Shown piece after piece: positions 17,887 through 30,435 of a stretch of DNA of 34,448 bases. A program made the position numbers and the translations under genes. Positions within the stretch are counted from its first letter, which is position 1; each line of letters starts with the position of its first letter. The notes beneath the pieces were generated by a model that worked only from the letters and a program-made list of their open reading frames with translations, was not told where the DNA came from and searched no databases. Where the stretch lies: NCBI RefSeq assembly GCF_002994615.1, contig NZ_PVNK01000097.1, positions 1-34,448 on the forward strand, read 5' to 3'. The DNA is from Enhygromyxa salina (GTDB lineage Bacteria > Myxococcota_A > Polyangia > Nannocystales > Nannocystaceae).

Positions 17887-18360
17887 TCAGGCCTGGCGCG
17901 CGCGCAACTGGGCGTCGAGCCAGGCGCGGCGGGCTTGGAGCTTGAGGACCTGGGCGTCGTCGAGGGAGGCGCTCGCGTGCTGTGCGAGCTCCTCGACGAC
18001 GGACGCGTGCTGCTCGTTGACCGCGTCGAGCTCGACCTCCCACGAACGCACCGCGCGCTCGGTCAAGATCGTGACGCTGCCGGCCTCGGAGACCTCGAGG
18101 AAGCCCGCGCCGACGGCGAGGCGTCGGTCTTCGCCGCCGTGACGGAAGCGGACCACGCCGGGCACGACCGGGGTCAAGAACGGGACGTGGCCGGGGCGCA
18201 CGCCCATCTCGCCGAGCGCGGCCGGGAGCTCGACGCCCTCGACCTCGATCGGACCGAGCTCCTTGCTGGCCGCGCTGCCCTTCGAGCCGCCCTCGCCAAC
18301 GCGAAGATCGACGCGCCCATCAGGGGTCAGGATATCGAGCTGGAGGTACTCGTCGGCCAT
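17887..18360 (-). CDS. atpC: ATP synthase F1 subunit epsilon
   Basis: A 157-residue epsilon subunit of the F1 central stalk, somewhat longer than the usual 130-140. The N-terminal beta-sandwich (LQLDILTPDGRV... and GEMGVRPGHVPFLTPVVPGVV... VGAGFLEVSEAGSVTILTE) is clear, followed by the two C-terminal helices (about 105-155) that can inhibit rotation. An insert of about 15 residues rich in Gly/Ser/Lys (about 22-38) sits in the first sheet, before IEVEGVELPAALGEMG. It is the last gene of the atp operon, 31 bp after atpD. Confidence 0.93.
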   Translation of the reverse strand: MADEYLQLDILTPDGRVDLRVGEGGSKGSAASKELGPIEVEGVELPAALGEMGVRPGHVPFLTPVVPGVVRFRHGGEDRRLAVGAGFLEVSEAGSVTILTERAVRSWEVELDAVNEQHASVVEELAQHASASLDDAQVLKLQARRAWLDAQLRARQA

Positions 18361-18391
18361 GGTCGTGCTCTCTACTTACTCGGGGCGGGCC

Positions 18392-20053
<1,662 letters not shown>

Positions 20054-21040
20054 TCAACCTTTGAGGGCTTCGGCGCCGCCGATGATCTCCATCAGCTCGC
20101 TGGTGATCGCAGCCTGGCGTTCGCGGTTGTACTGCAAGGTGAGCTCACCGATGAGCTCGGTCGCGTTGTCGGTCGCCGAGTCCATCGCGGTCCGGCGGGC
20201 GGCGACCTCGGCAGCGGACGAGTTGTAGAGCGCCTGCTGGATCGCGGTCTCGAGCGCGACGGGCAGGAGGTGATCCAGGAGCTGCTTGCTGTCGGGCTCG
20301 AACGCGCGGATCGCATGGACGACCGCGGCGCGGGCGGGATCGGGGACCCCGTCGCCGTCGAGATCGACGGGCTCGGGGACCGGAACGGGCAGGAGCTTGT
20401 CGCTGTGGACCTCCTGCGTGATCACGTTCTTGAAGTAGTTGAAGACCAGGCGGACCTCGGCGACGCGCAGCTTCGGCGCCTCGTCCTCGCCGCCCTCGCC
20501 TTCGGCGCCCTGGCCCTCGCCCTCGGCCTTCCAGGTGCCCGAGAACAGCGAGATCGCCTCGACGGCCACTTGCTTGGCGACGTCGATGACCTCGTCGGAC
20601 TTGGTCGGGGCGTGGTGGTGGCTGAGCGCGGCCTGCTTGTAGGTCTTGAGGTAGCCGCGGCCCTTGCGACCGACGGTGACCACGTGGGCCTCGCGGCCCT
20701 CCTCGCGCAGCGCCTTGATCTCGCGCTCGACCTGGCGGTTGACGGCGGAGTTGAAGCCGCCGCACAGCCCGCGGTCGGCGGTCACGACGATGAAGCCGAC
20801 GGCCGTGTTGTCGGGGTCGTCGGACGGACGCAGGAGCGGGTGGAGCGCGCCGGGGTCCTCGAGCTCACGCAGGATCTCGCCGACGATGCCGGCCATCCGC
20901 GTGCCGTACTCGCGCGCGTTCTCCATCGCCGTCTGGGCTCGGCGCAGCCGCGCCGCGGCGATCCGGCTCATCGCCGAGGTGATCTTGCGCGTGCTCTTGA
21001 CCGAGCCGATGCGGTTGCGGATTTCCTTGAGGTTGGCCAT
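20054..21040 (-). CDS. atpG: ATP synthase F1 subunit gamma
   Basis: A 328-residue gamma (rotor shaft) subunit, about 40 longer than usual. The conserved N-terminal helix (MANLKEIRNRIGSVKSTRKIT), the ADRGLCGGFNS motif (about 88-98) and the C-terminal helix (AEVAARRTAMDSATDNA...LTLQYNRERQAAITSEL) are all intact. Two inserts stand out. One is an acidic Gly/Glu stretch at 171-190. The other, at about 219-240, contains DLDGDGVPD (226-234), which looks like a calcium-binding thrombospondin-3/EF-loop motif. Both inserts are in frame and lie in the globular middle domain. Confidence 0.95.
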   Translation of the reverse strand: MANLKEIRNRIGSVKSTRKITSAMSRIAAARLRRAQTAMENAREYGTRMAGIVGEILRELEDPGALHPLLRPSDDPDNTAVGFIVVTADRGLCGGFNSAVNRQVEREIKALREEGREAHVVTVGRKGRGYLKTYKQAALSHHHAPTKSDEVIDVAKQVAVEAISLFSGTWKAEGEGQGAEGEGGEDEAPKLRVAEVRLVFNYFKNVITQEVHSDKLLPVPVPEPVDLDGDGVPDPARAAVVHAIRAFEPDSKQLLDHLLPVALETAIQQALYNSSAAEVAARRTAMDSATDNATELIGELTLQYNRERQAAITSELMEIIGGAEALKG

Positions 21041-21077
21041 GGCGAGGGGGCTAGCGGGGTTGTGAGGCTAGCCGGGG

Positions 21078-22613
<1,536 letters not shown>

Positions 22614-22635
22614 CGTCGAAGACCTGTATTGGGTT

Positions 22636-23199
22636 CTATCCGCGCAGGTTGCTGCGGAGCTTGTCGAGAGAGGTCCGCACGCTGCGGTCGAGGGTGTAGC
22701 TGCCCACGTGGGCGACGAGCCCGCCAATCAGAGCGGGCTCGACCGTGGTGTCGAGCAGGACCTGCTTGCCGGTCGCCTGCTCGAGCGCCTTTTTGATGCG
22801 CCCGGTCGTGGTCGGGTCGAGGGCGGTCGCGGTCTTGACCGCGGCCCGAACGCGACCTGCGGCCTCATCGGCGAGGTCGCGGTAGTGAAGATAGATCTGC
22901 TCGACGCCGCTGATCCGGCCGCGCTCGAGCACGAGCTCGAGGAACTTGCGCATGTTCGCGTCGGCGCCGAGGCGCGAGAGGACCGCGAGCAGGATCGCGC
23001 GACGGTTGGCCAGGGTGTGGTGGCCGGCGGCGAGGATCTTGATGAGATCGCGCTCGCCCGAGGGGTCGCTGGGGTCGTTGGTCTTGCAGGCCGCGTTGAA
23101 GTCCGCGAGGTTCTGCAGGTACTTGTCGCGCTGCGTGGGCGTCGGCGCGAGCTGGATGAGAGCTCGGGCGTAGCGCTTGGCGAGGCTGCCGCTGATCAT
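22636..23199 (-). CDS. atpH: ATP synthase F1 subunit delta
   Basis: A 187-residue delta subunit (peripheral stalk cap, OSCP family) of normal length. It starts [15 protein letters not shown] and ends with [29 protein letters not shown], the two conserved family segments. Its ATG overlaps the atpF stop by one base (TGATG), and GGGAGGG lies upstream inside atpF, so the two are translationally coupled. Confidence 0.95.
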   Translation of the reverse strand: MISGSLAKRYARALIQLAPTPTQRDKYLQNLADFNAACKTNDPSDPSGERDLIKILAAGHHTLANRRAILLAVLSRLGADANMRKFLELVLERGRISGVEQIYLHYRDLADEAAGRVRAAVKTATALDPTTTGRIKKALEQATGKQVLLDTTVEPALIGGLVAHVGSYTLDRSVRTSLDKLRSNLRG

Positions 23200-23894
23200 C
23201 AGTTGGCCCTCCCGATCTCACTGGCGGAGACCTCGTCGACCCAGGCGTCGACCAGCCGACGTTGGTCGGCGCCGCCGAAGCTGGTGCGGATCGCCAGCTC
23301 TGCGCGGGCGAGCGCCTCGTCGACGATCTCGTTCTCGAGCTCGGTCCGGTAGCGAGCGGCCTCGCGCTCGGCCGCCCGGGCGGCCGCGCTCTTGATCTTC
23401 TCGGCCTGCGCGTGGGCGTCGGCGAGGATCTGGGCGTGCTCGGCCTCGGCCGTGGTCCGCGCGTTCTCGCGGATCTCGACGACCTCGCTCTCGAGCGCGA
23501 CGAGCTTGGCCTCGTACTCCTTGACCAACGCCTCGGCCTCGGACCGCGCCTTGGTCGCGCGCTCGAGCTCGAGCCGGATCGCGTCGCTGGCCTCGGCGTT
23601 GCTGCGCCGCAGGTGGCGGAACAGCAGCTTGTTGAGGACCAACATCAAGGCGACGAAGTTGATCAGGATGATGAGGAAGCCGGTCCGGCCGTCCTCGCCG
23701 GGCCCGCCGAGGAAGCCGTCGCCGAGCCACTTGATGCCGCCAGACGCGGCGTGCTCGGCCCCGCCATGGGCGGCCTCGGCGGCGCCATGGCCAGCCTCGG
23801 CCTCGCCATGGGGCGGGCTCGCCAACGCGCTGAGCGCGGGGCCCAACCACACGGTCAAGAAGGCGGCGACGGTGATGACAGGGCGAATCCTCAT
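23199..23894 (-). CDS. atpF: ATP synthase F0 subunit b with N-terminal signal-like sequence
   Basis: A 231-residue b subunit. Residues 1-26 look like a cleavable signal peptide (basic start, hydrophobic core, ALA-SPP cleavage context). A segment with four His residues spread among Gly, Ala and Glu (about 27-55) follows. Then comes the true b membrane helix (about 70-95, FLIILINFVALMLVLNKLLF) and a long charged coiled coil (about 100-215), the peripheral stalk. Ordinary b subunits begin with the membrane helix and are 155-170 residues, so the first 65 residues are extra. A frame runs further upstream to 24434 but is only a shadow of the b' gene. The ATG at 23894 has GGAGG 9 bases upstream and overlaps the preceding stop by 4 bases (ATGA). 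Confidence 0.92.
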   Translation of the reverse strand: MRIRPVITVAAFLTVWLGPALSALASPPHGEAEAGHGAAEAAHGGAEHAASGGIKWLGDGFLGGPGEDGRTGFLIILINFVALMLVLNKLLFRHLRRSNAEASDAIRLELERATKARSEAEALVKEYEAKLVALESEVVEIRENARTTAEAEHAQILADAHAQAEKIKSAAARAAEREAARYRTELENEIVDEALARAELAIRTSFGGADQRRLVDAWVDEVSASEIGRAN

Positions 23895-24361
23895 GATGCT
23901 GACCTCCCGAGGATCTGCTGGGCGATGTCGTCGGCGAGGGTGTCGACCCGGCCGCCGAGCTCGGCCCGCGCGGTCTCGGTCTGCTCGGCCAGGACGAGCT
24001 TTTGAGCCTCGAGCGCCGACGCGGCCTCGCGCCGGGCGACGCCGACGATCTCGGCCTCCTGGGTCTCGGCTTCGCGGCGGCGATCGGAGCGGAGACCGAT
24101 CGCCTCGTCGCGGGCCTTGGCCAGGCGCTCGCTGTACTCGGCCTCGCTCTCGCGGGCGGTCGCCCGAAGGCTGACGGCCTGCTCGAGCGCGCCGCCGATG
24201 CGCGCGGTGCGACGCTCCCGGATCTCCAGCCACGGCTTGAACAGCAAGAAGTGGAGGACCACGAACAAGAACAGGAACAGGATCGCCTGAAGGAAGATCG
24301 TGTTGTCGATGTCGACGACCGGCAGCGACTCGGAGGCGACGAGGAGCGCGGTGTTGGTCAT
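23891..24361 (-). CDS. ATP synthase F0 subunit b' (second b-type subunit)
   Basis: A 156-residue b-type subunit. One N-terminal membrane helix (about 20-40, FLQAILFLFLFVVLHFLLFKP) is followed by a charged coiled coil to the C-terminus. Its position as first gene, directly before a second b gene, suggests a b/b' heterodimer stalk as in cyanobacteria and several other bacteria. The ATG at 24361 fits the family; an upstream ATG at 24415 would add 18 Ser/Arg-rich residues and overlap the promoter. It overlaps the next gene by 4 bases. No atpB (a) or atpE (c) lies upstream, where bactofilin is instead. Confidence 0.92.
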   Translation of the reverse strand: MTNTALLVASESLPVVDIDNTIFLQAILFLFLFVVLHFLLFKPWLEIRERRTARIGGALEQAVSLRATARESEAEYSERLAKARDEAIGLRSDRRREAETQEAEIVGVARREAASALEAQKLVLAEQTETARAELGGRVDTLADDIAQQILGRSAS

Positions 24362-24405
24362 GGTGGTCCGGCTTCCATTCCGAGAGGAGGAAGGAAGGCG
24401 GCTGG

Positions 24406-24434
24406 CAGGTAGCATGTGGGCGGTCGGCCGTCAA
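24406..24434 (-). promoter_or_regulatory. Candidate promoter of the atp operon
   Basis: On the minus strand TTGACG (24434-24429) and TACCTG (24411-24406) are 17 bases apart, giving a leader of about 38 bases before the atp b' ATG. The -35 is good and the -10 weak. It follows the bactofilin terminator. Confidence 0.45.
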
Positions 24435-24447
24435 CGACCCAAGCGCG

Positions 24448-24471
24448 GCGCTAGACTGGGGTTTTTAGCGC
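24448..24471. promoter_or_regulatory. Inverted repeat upstream of the atp promoter
   Basis: GCGCTA and TAGCGC are separated by 12 bases, giving a 24-base dyad about 13 bases upstream of the candidate -35. It could be a regulator site or simply a weak hairpin; I cannot tell which. Confidence 0.3.
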
Positions 24472-24520
24472 TTTGCCCGATTCGCCAGGCACCCGTGAGG
24501 GAGCCCCGCCAGAAGCGACC

Positions 24521-24544
24521 AAAAACCGGGCGAGATCGGCCCGG
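24521..24544 (-). terminator. Intrinsic terminator of the bactofilin gene
   Basis: On the minus strand CCGGGC, loop CGATCTC, GCCCGG and then TTTTT form a textbook intrinsic terminator 18 bases after the bactofilin stop. It separates this gene from the atp operon. Confidence 0.85.
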
Positions 24545-24562
24545 CCAAATCCACCACCTCGG

Positions 24563-24931
24563 TCAGGGCGCGGGCTCAGCGGCGACCGGGGCCTGAACCT
24601 TGGCCTCGCCCGACATCGAGCAGTGTCCCTCGAAGAACGCGCCCTTCTCGATCATCAGGTTCGGTGTCGAGAGGTTGCCCAGGACCTTCGCCGGGGCCTG
24701 GATCGACAGCGACTCGCTCGCGGCGACGTCGCCCTGGACCTTGCCTTGGACGACGACGGTGGCGGCGCGGATGTTGGCCTGGACGTCGGCCGACTCGCCG
24801 ATGATCAGGGTGCCCTCGGTCTGGATCTCACCGGAGAAGCGGCCGTCGATCCGGACCGTGCCTTCGAAAGTGAGCTTTCCTTCGAACGAGGATCCCTTGC
24901 CGAGAATGGTCGTGATCTCTTCGCCTTCCAT
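24563..24931 (-). CDS. Bactofilin family cytoskeletal protein
   Basis: A polymer-forming bactofilin (DUF583). The core (about 10-105) is a right-handed beta-helix seen as repeated short strands with Gly turns: FEGKLTFEGTVRIDGRFSGEI, then GTLIIGESADVQANI, ATVVVQGKVQGDV and LSIQAPAKVLGNL. It ends with a short Ala/Pro tail. The frame is open to 25060, but the ATG at 24931 (MEGEEITTILGKGSSFEG) gives 122 residues and the normal bactofilin start. Bactofilins build cytoskeletal scaffolds on the inner membrane or in the cytoplasm and are common in myxobacteria. It is monocistronic, with its own terminator. Confidence 0.9.
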   Translation of the reverse strand: MEGEEITTILGKGSSFEGKLTFEGTVRIDGRFSGEIQTEGTLIIGESADVQANIRAATVVVQGKVQGDVAASESLSIQAPAKVLGNLSTPNLMIEKGAFFEGHCSMSGEAKVQAPVAAEPAP

Positions 24932-25267
24932 TTGCACTCGCTGGCCACGGTACGGGATCTCGACGACCCCCGACCAGACTGTTCTTTCGTCACGCTCTCG
25001 CCCGGCCGCGACTCGAGGCGCCGGCAACCACCGGCCCCGCGACCGCTTCGGGCGGTCCAAACTCCATGAAATTGGCCAGGGACAGCGATCCGTGGCCGGG
25101 CGCCCCCCGCGCTACCCCCGTGACCAGGGTCAAAGCAAGAGCGAGGCTCGAGCCCTGAATTTGGCCAACACCGCCACCGTGGCCGCTTTTCCCACTGGTC
25201 GTTGGATCGCAGACCGTGCAGACGTGGAAAACCTCCCGGCTCTCCCATACGCTTCGGCCGGGTGTCG
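24932..25267. other. Divergent intergenic region between bactofilin and the FHA protein
   Basis: This 336-bp stretch should hold the promoters of both genes, but I cannot identify a convincing -35/-10 pair on either strand. It contains two small hairpins: GCCGG/CCGGC around CAACCA (25020-25035), and GACCGC/GCGGTC around TTCGG (25041-25057). No gene is supported. Confidence 0.5.
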
Positions 25268-26278
25268 ATGATCGAAGACAGCGGACCGCAGCCTCATCCA
25301 GGCGCCGACGAACGGGCCGAGGATCAGATGGCGCTGGCGTCTTGTTTTTCGCGGGCGCGGCCGATCCTCACTGCGTTGGTCGCGGGCGTCAAAGAGGGCG
25401 ACGCGGTCATCGTTGCGACCGATCAAAATGGTTTCCCGGTCGCGCAGCGCGTCGTCGAGCGACCCAAGGACTTGCCCCACGCGGTCGTCATCGGTCGCCA
25501 CAACCGCTGCGCGTTGGCGATCCCCGGCGACAGCCGCGTGAGCCTGCGTCACCTGCTCCTGACCGGCTGGCCCGGCCAGGGCCCGATGCGCTTTCGCGGC
25601 TACGACCTCGGGGGTCGCGCGGGCGTGTTGCTGGCCGACGGCAAGCGCGTCCCGGGCTTCTCGGCTCACGGCCAGGTCGCCCTCGCGTTCGGCAGAACTT
25701 CGCTGTTCGTGCTGCCCGGGGGGGCGGCCGGGCAAAACATTCTCGCCGGCGAAGACGCCGAATCCTTCCGCAAGCTGACCGGGCTCGACACCTCGGGCGC
25801 CGGTCACCGCCTGGCGATCTCGGCGATGGCCGAGCCGGGCGTGGCCGAGATCGGCGGCTACCGTCCGATCGATGTCGAGGTCCGGCCCGAGCCCCGCGGG
25901 CTCCTGCGGCTGCGCTCGACCAAGGGCACGCGCGGGCGCTCGACCAGCCGCGGCCGACGACGCGACGAGTCCGGCCAGGTCCGCGAGCTCGAGGTCGACA
26001 GCGAGCAGCTCCAGCGCGGCCTGTTGATCGGCCGCTACAGCGATCGCTGCTCGCTCGCGGGCCAGGGCCGCAACCTGTCTCGCGTCCACGCCCTGGTCAC
26101 GGAAGAGGGCCCGAGCTCGCTGCTGGTCTACGATCTCGCGAGCACCAACGGCGTGCGCCCCTCCGGTCAGAGCGAGGGCCCGAGCCACTCCGTCGTCCGC
26201 CTCACTCCCGACGACCCCTGCATGCTCGGCCACTTCGAGCTCAGCTGGGTCCCCTCCGACAAGCCGACAATCCACTGA
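25268..26278 (+). CDS. Protein with two FHA-type domains
   Basis: A 336-residue protein from the ATG at 25268 (a longer frame to 25202 and a GTG at 25262 are possible). The C-terminal half (about 245-325) is a canonical FHA domain: LLIGRYSDRC, NLSRVHALV, DLASTNGV. These carry the Gly-Arg, Ser-Arg-x-His and Asn-Gly residues that bind phosphothreonine. The N-terminal half (about 60-170) looks like a more divergent FHA domain (VVIGRHNRCALAI, RVSLRHLLLTG) lacking the STNG part. A basic, Arg-rich linker (about 218-230) lies between. There is no membrane segment. FHA domains commonly read Ser/Thr kinase output; the partner is unknown. Confidence 0.88.
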   Translation: MIEDSGPQPHPGADERAEDQMALASCFSRARPILTALVAGVKEGDAVIVATDQNGFPVAQRVVERPKDLPHAVVIGRHNRCALAIPGDSRVSLRHLLLTGWPGQGPMRFRGYDLGGRAGVLLADGKRVPGFSAHGQVALAFGRTSLFVLPGGAAGQNILAGEDAESFRKLTGLDTSGAGHRLAISAMAEPGVAEIGGYRPIDVEVRPEPRGLLRLRSTKGTRGRSTSRGRRRDESGQVRELEVDSEQLQRGLLIGRYSDRCSLAGQGRNLSRVHALVTEEGPSSLLVYDLASTNGVRPSGQSEGPSHSVVRLTPDDPCMLGHFELSWVPSDKPTIH

Positions 26279-26286
26279 ATTGGCGG

Positions 26287-26328
26287 TTGGGTTGGCGCTT
26301 GGGTTGGCGCTTGGGTTGGCGCTTGGGT
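26287..26328 (+). repeat. 12-bp G-rich tandem repeat after the FHA gene
   Basis: Three perfect copies of TTGGGTTGGCGC (26287, 26299, 26311) plus a partial fourth start nine bases past the stop codon. GGG tracts recur every 12 bases (26289, 26301, 26313, 26325). The array could fold as a two- or three-tetrad G-quadruplex on the plus strand or act as part of a terminator. Confidence 0.85.
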
Positions 26329-26469
26329 GGCCGTTCGGGCGAGCGCTGAGCGCCCGCTGAGCGACCGCGCAAGCGCGCGAGCACGCGACGGTTGGCAGCA
26401 AACACAAAAATAGGGTAACCCGCGTGCGCGTGGCCTGGCGCGGGCCGGCCCGCAGCGAGGAAGGTCACG

Positions 26470-27207
26470 ATGAGCAGCTCCAAACAAGCGAGCGCCCCCT
26501 TCGACCGGCTGGTCAACGCCCTGACATCGACGCTGTCCCTCAAGATCGTCATGGCCCTCACGGGTCTGGGCGGCGCGGGCTTCGTCCTGTTTCACATGGC
26601 TGGGAACCTGCAGGTATTTCTCGGGCGCGACACCTACAACGACTACGCCGAGCTCCTGCAGGGCCTCGGCGCTTTCAAATGGGTCGCCCGCGCCGGGCTA
26701 CTCACGATTCTCGGACTCCACGTGCTGACCGCGGTCGTGCTGACCAAGCGCAACCAGCAGGCCCGGCCCGAGCGCTACGCCAAGCTCGAGCAGCGCCGGA
26801 CTTCGCTCGCGGCCATGTACATGATGGAGCTCGGCGTCGTGCTGCTGCTGTTCATCATCTATCACATCGCCCACTTCACGATGGGCGTGGTCCACGGCAG
26901 CTTCGAGGGCGTCGACTACTACGCGCTGCAGCAGGTCACGGAGGCGTCCACGCGCCGCGACCTCTACACCCACGTCATCGCCAGCTTCCAGCAGCCGTCG
27001 ATCGCAATCACCTACATCGTCGCCAACATCGCCCTCGCGGCGCACCTGTCCCACGGCGTGACCTCGACTTTCAAGACCGCCGGCATCGCCGTCGGCCGCT
27101 GGAAGCTGCCCTTCGAGGTCCTCGGCCCGGCCTTCGGTGTGATCGTTGGCCTCGGCAACATCTCGATGCCCCTGGCCGTGTGGGCCGGCTTCATCGGAGG
27201 GAACTAA
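26470..27207 (+). CDS. sdhC: Succinate dehydrogenase cytochrome b subunit (B. subtilis type)
   Basis: A 245-residue single-chain membrane anchor with five predicted helices (about 30-50, 70-92, 115-138, 170-192 and 212-240). It has candidate heme-ligand histidines at 42, 84, 132/135 and 192/195. This is the di-heme, single-anchor type found in B. subtilis and many deltaproteobacteria, not the two-subunit SdhC/SdhD type. It carries electrons to or from quinone. GAGGAAGG lies just upstream of the ATG at 26470, a strong start. An AT-rich patch (about 26395-26415) with TAGGGT may hold the promoter. sdhA follows after 2 bases. Confidence 0.95.
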   Translation: MSSSKQASAPFDRLVNALTSTLSLKIVMALTGLGGAGFVLFHMAGNLQVFLGRDTYNDYAELLQGLGAFKWVARAGLLTILGLHVLTAVVLTKRNQQARPERYAKLEQRRTSLAAMYMMELGVVLLLFIIYHIAHFTMGVVHGSFEGVDYYALQQVTEASTRRDLYTHVIASFQQPSIAITYIVANIALAAHLSHGVTSTFKTAGIAVGRWKLPFEVLGPAFGVIVGLGNISMPLAVWAGFIGGN

Positions 27208-27209
27208 AT

Positions 27210-29150
<1,941 letters not shown>

Positions 29151-29152
29151 CG

Positions 29153-29896
29153 ATGGACATCAAGCTCAAGATTTGGCGCCAACCCGGCCCCGACCAGGCC
29201 GGTTTCTTCGAAGACCACCGGGTCGAGGCCGACCCGCACATGTCCTTCCTCGAGATGCTCGACGTGCTCAACGAGCAGCTGCTCGTGGCCGGCAAGGACC
29301 CGGTCGCCTTCGACCATGACTGCCGCGAGGGCATCTGCGGGGCCTGCTCGATGGTCATCGATGGCCACCCCCACGGGCCTCGCGCAGGCACGACGACCTG
29401 CCAGCTGCACATGCGGGAGTACCATGACGGGGCCGAGATCACGATCGAGCCGTGGCGGGCGTCGGCCTTCCCGATCATCAAGGATCTGGTCGTCGATCGC
29501 AGCGCCTTCGATCGCATCCAGCAAGCGGGGGGCTACGTCTCGGTTGGGACCGGCTCGGCGCCCGACGCCAACACGATCCCGATCGGCAAGCGCGAGCTCG
29601 ACGAGGCCTTCGACTACGCCGCGTGCATCGGCTGCGGCGCGTGCGTGGCCGCGTGCCCCAACGCCTCCTCGATGCTGTTCGTGGCCTCGAAGGTCGCCCA
29701 CCTCTCCCTGCTCCCGCAGGGCAAGGTCGAGCGCAAGCACCGGGCGCGCAAGCTCGTCGCCGCGATGGACGCCGAGGGCTTCGGCTCGTGCACGAACCAC
29801 GGCGAGTGCTCGGCCTCGTGCCCCAAGAGCATCAGCGTCGACGCGATCGCTCTGCTCAACCGCGAGTTCATCCGGGCCGGCCTCGCCCGCGACTAG
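29153..29896 (+). CDS. sdhB: Succinate dehydrogenase/fumarate reductase iron-sulfur subunit
   Basis: A 247-residue protein holding three iron-sulfur clusters that link SdhA to the membrane anchor. The 2Fe-2S ligands are Cys57, 62, 65 and 83 ([19 protein letters not shown]). The 4Fe-4S and 3Fe-4S ligands come from Cys158, 161, 164 and 168 ([12 protein letters not shown]) and Cys213, 219 and 223 ([12 protein letters not shown]). All expected cysteines are present. The frame runs upstream to 28973, but the ATG at 29153 fits the family and lies 2 bases after the sdhA stop. A strong hairpin follows the gene. Confidence 0.97.
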   Translation: MDIKLKIWRQPGPDQAGFFEDHRVEADPHMSFLEMLDVLNEQLLVAGKDPVAFDHDCREGICGACSMVIDGHPHGPRAGTTTCQLHMREYHDGAEITIEPWRASAFPIIKDLVVDRSAFDRIQQAGGYVSVGTGSAPDANTIPIGKRELDEAFDYAACIGCGACVAACPNASSMLFVASKVAHLSLLPQGKVERKHRARKLVAAMDAEGFGSCTNHGECSASCPKSISVDAIALLNREFIRAGLARD

Positions 29897-29910
29897 CAGC
29901 CCGTTTGACT

Positions 29911-29938
29911 CGACCCACCGAGCTCGCTCGGTGGGTCG
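29911..29938 (+). terminator. Terminator hairpin after sdhCAB
   Basis: A perfect 12-bp stem, CGACCCACCGAG / CTCGGTGGGTCG, has loop CTCG and lies 14 bases past the sdhB stop. No T-run follows, as is common in very GC-rich genomes. Confidence 0.75.
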
Positions 29939-30003
29939 GGATGAGCCCCGCAGGCCTGGGCCTCGCTCCTCGACCCAGGGGCGGGCTTCGGGCCGCGATC
30001 GAT

Positions 30004-30149
30004 CTCAGCTGACGCGAGCGCCCTCAGCTGACGCGATCGCTCTCAGCTGACGCGAGCGCCCTCAGCTGACGCGAGCGCCCTCAGCGACGCCGCCTCAACG
30101 ACGCCGCCTCAACGACGCCGCCTCAGCGACGCCGCCTCAACGACGTCGA
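30004..30149 (+). repeat. Tandem repeats: 19-bp units switching to 14-bp units
   Basis: Four 19-bp units (CTCAGCTGACGCGAGCGCC type) start at 30004, 30023, 30042 and 30061. Five 14-bp units (CTCAGCGACGCCGC or CTCAACGACGCCGC) follow at 30080, 30094, 30108, 30122 and 30136. All share CTCA-C at the start and ACGC in the middle. The last unit overlaps the 3' end, including the stop codon, of the small minus-strand gene. Confidence 0.9.
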
Positions 30150-30331
30150 TAGAACAGCGTGATCGTGAGGCAGTGGAACTCGCGGTCGGAGCTCTGCGTG
30201 ACGACCGTGTCGACGATCTCGAGGGTCTGGGAGTTGGCGTCGAGCCACTCGGTGATGCGTTCGCCAAGCGACTCGCGATCGCGGGCCTTGGTCGCAGAAA
30301 ACACCTTCACACCACTGTAGGACACCGACAT
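30137..30331 (-). CDS. Conserved-looking 64-residue protein of unknown function
   Basis: A small protein starting MSVSYSGVKVFSATKARD, with a helix (about 17-32, RESLGERITEWLDAN), strands EIVDTVVTQSS and EFHCLTITLFY, and three Arg at the end. The pattern KVF-T-A-RD...VTQSSD-FHC-TIT-F reminds me of small uncharacterised proteins in deltaproteobacteria, but I cannot name a function. The frame is open further upstream; AGGAG 7 bases before the ATG at 30331 decides this start. A single Cys (FHC) may be functional. It is divergent from prmA across about 100 bp. Confidence 0.78.
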   Translation of the reverse strand: MSVSYSGVKVFSATKARDRESLGERITEWLDANSQTLEIVDTVVTQSSDREFHCLTITLFYRRR

Positions 30332-30435
30332 GCGCAACTCCTGGCTCAAGCTCGGAATTACCATCCGGCCTTTCATTGTCCAAGGAAAAATACAACCATG
30401 GTGAAATCTGACCAGCGCGACCTGCGGGGGGATCA
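30332..30435. promoter_or_regulatory. Divergent promoter region between the small protein and prmA
   Basis: This 104-bp region includes the only long AT-rich patch nearby (about 30355-30410). On the minus strand it ends in AGGAG before the small gene; on the plus strand it ends in GGGGGG before the prmA ATG. Both promoters probably lie here, but I cannot fix the -10 and -35 elements. Confidence 0.45.

Noticed and set aside
26424..27209. Extension of the sdhA frame upstream across sdhC.
   Set aside because: It is a shadow of sdhC in another frame; the ATG at 27210 has a Shine-Dalgarno sequence and the family N-terminus.
30004..30149. CRISPR-like array downstream of sdhB.
   Set aside because: Units are directly adjacent with no spacers and no cas genes are nearby; this is a simple tandem repeat.
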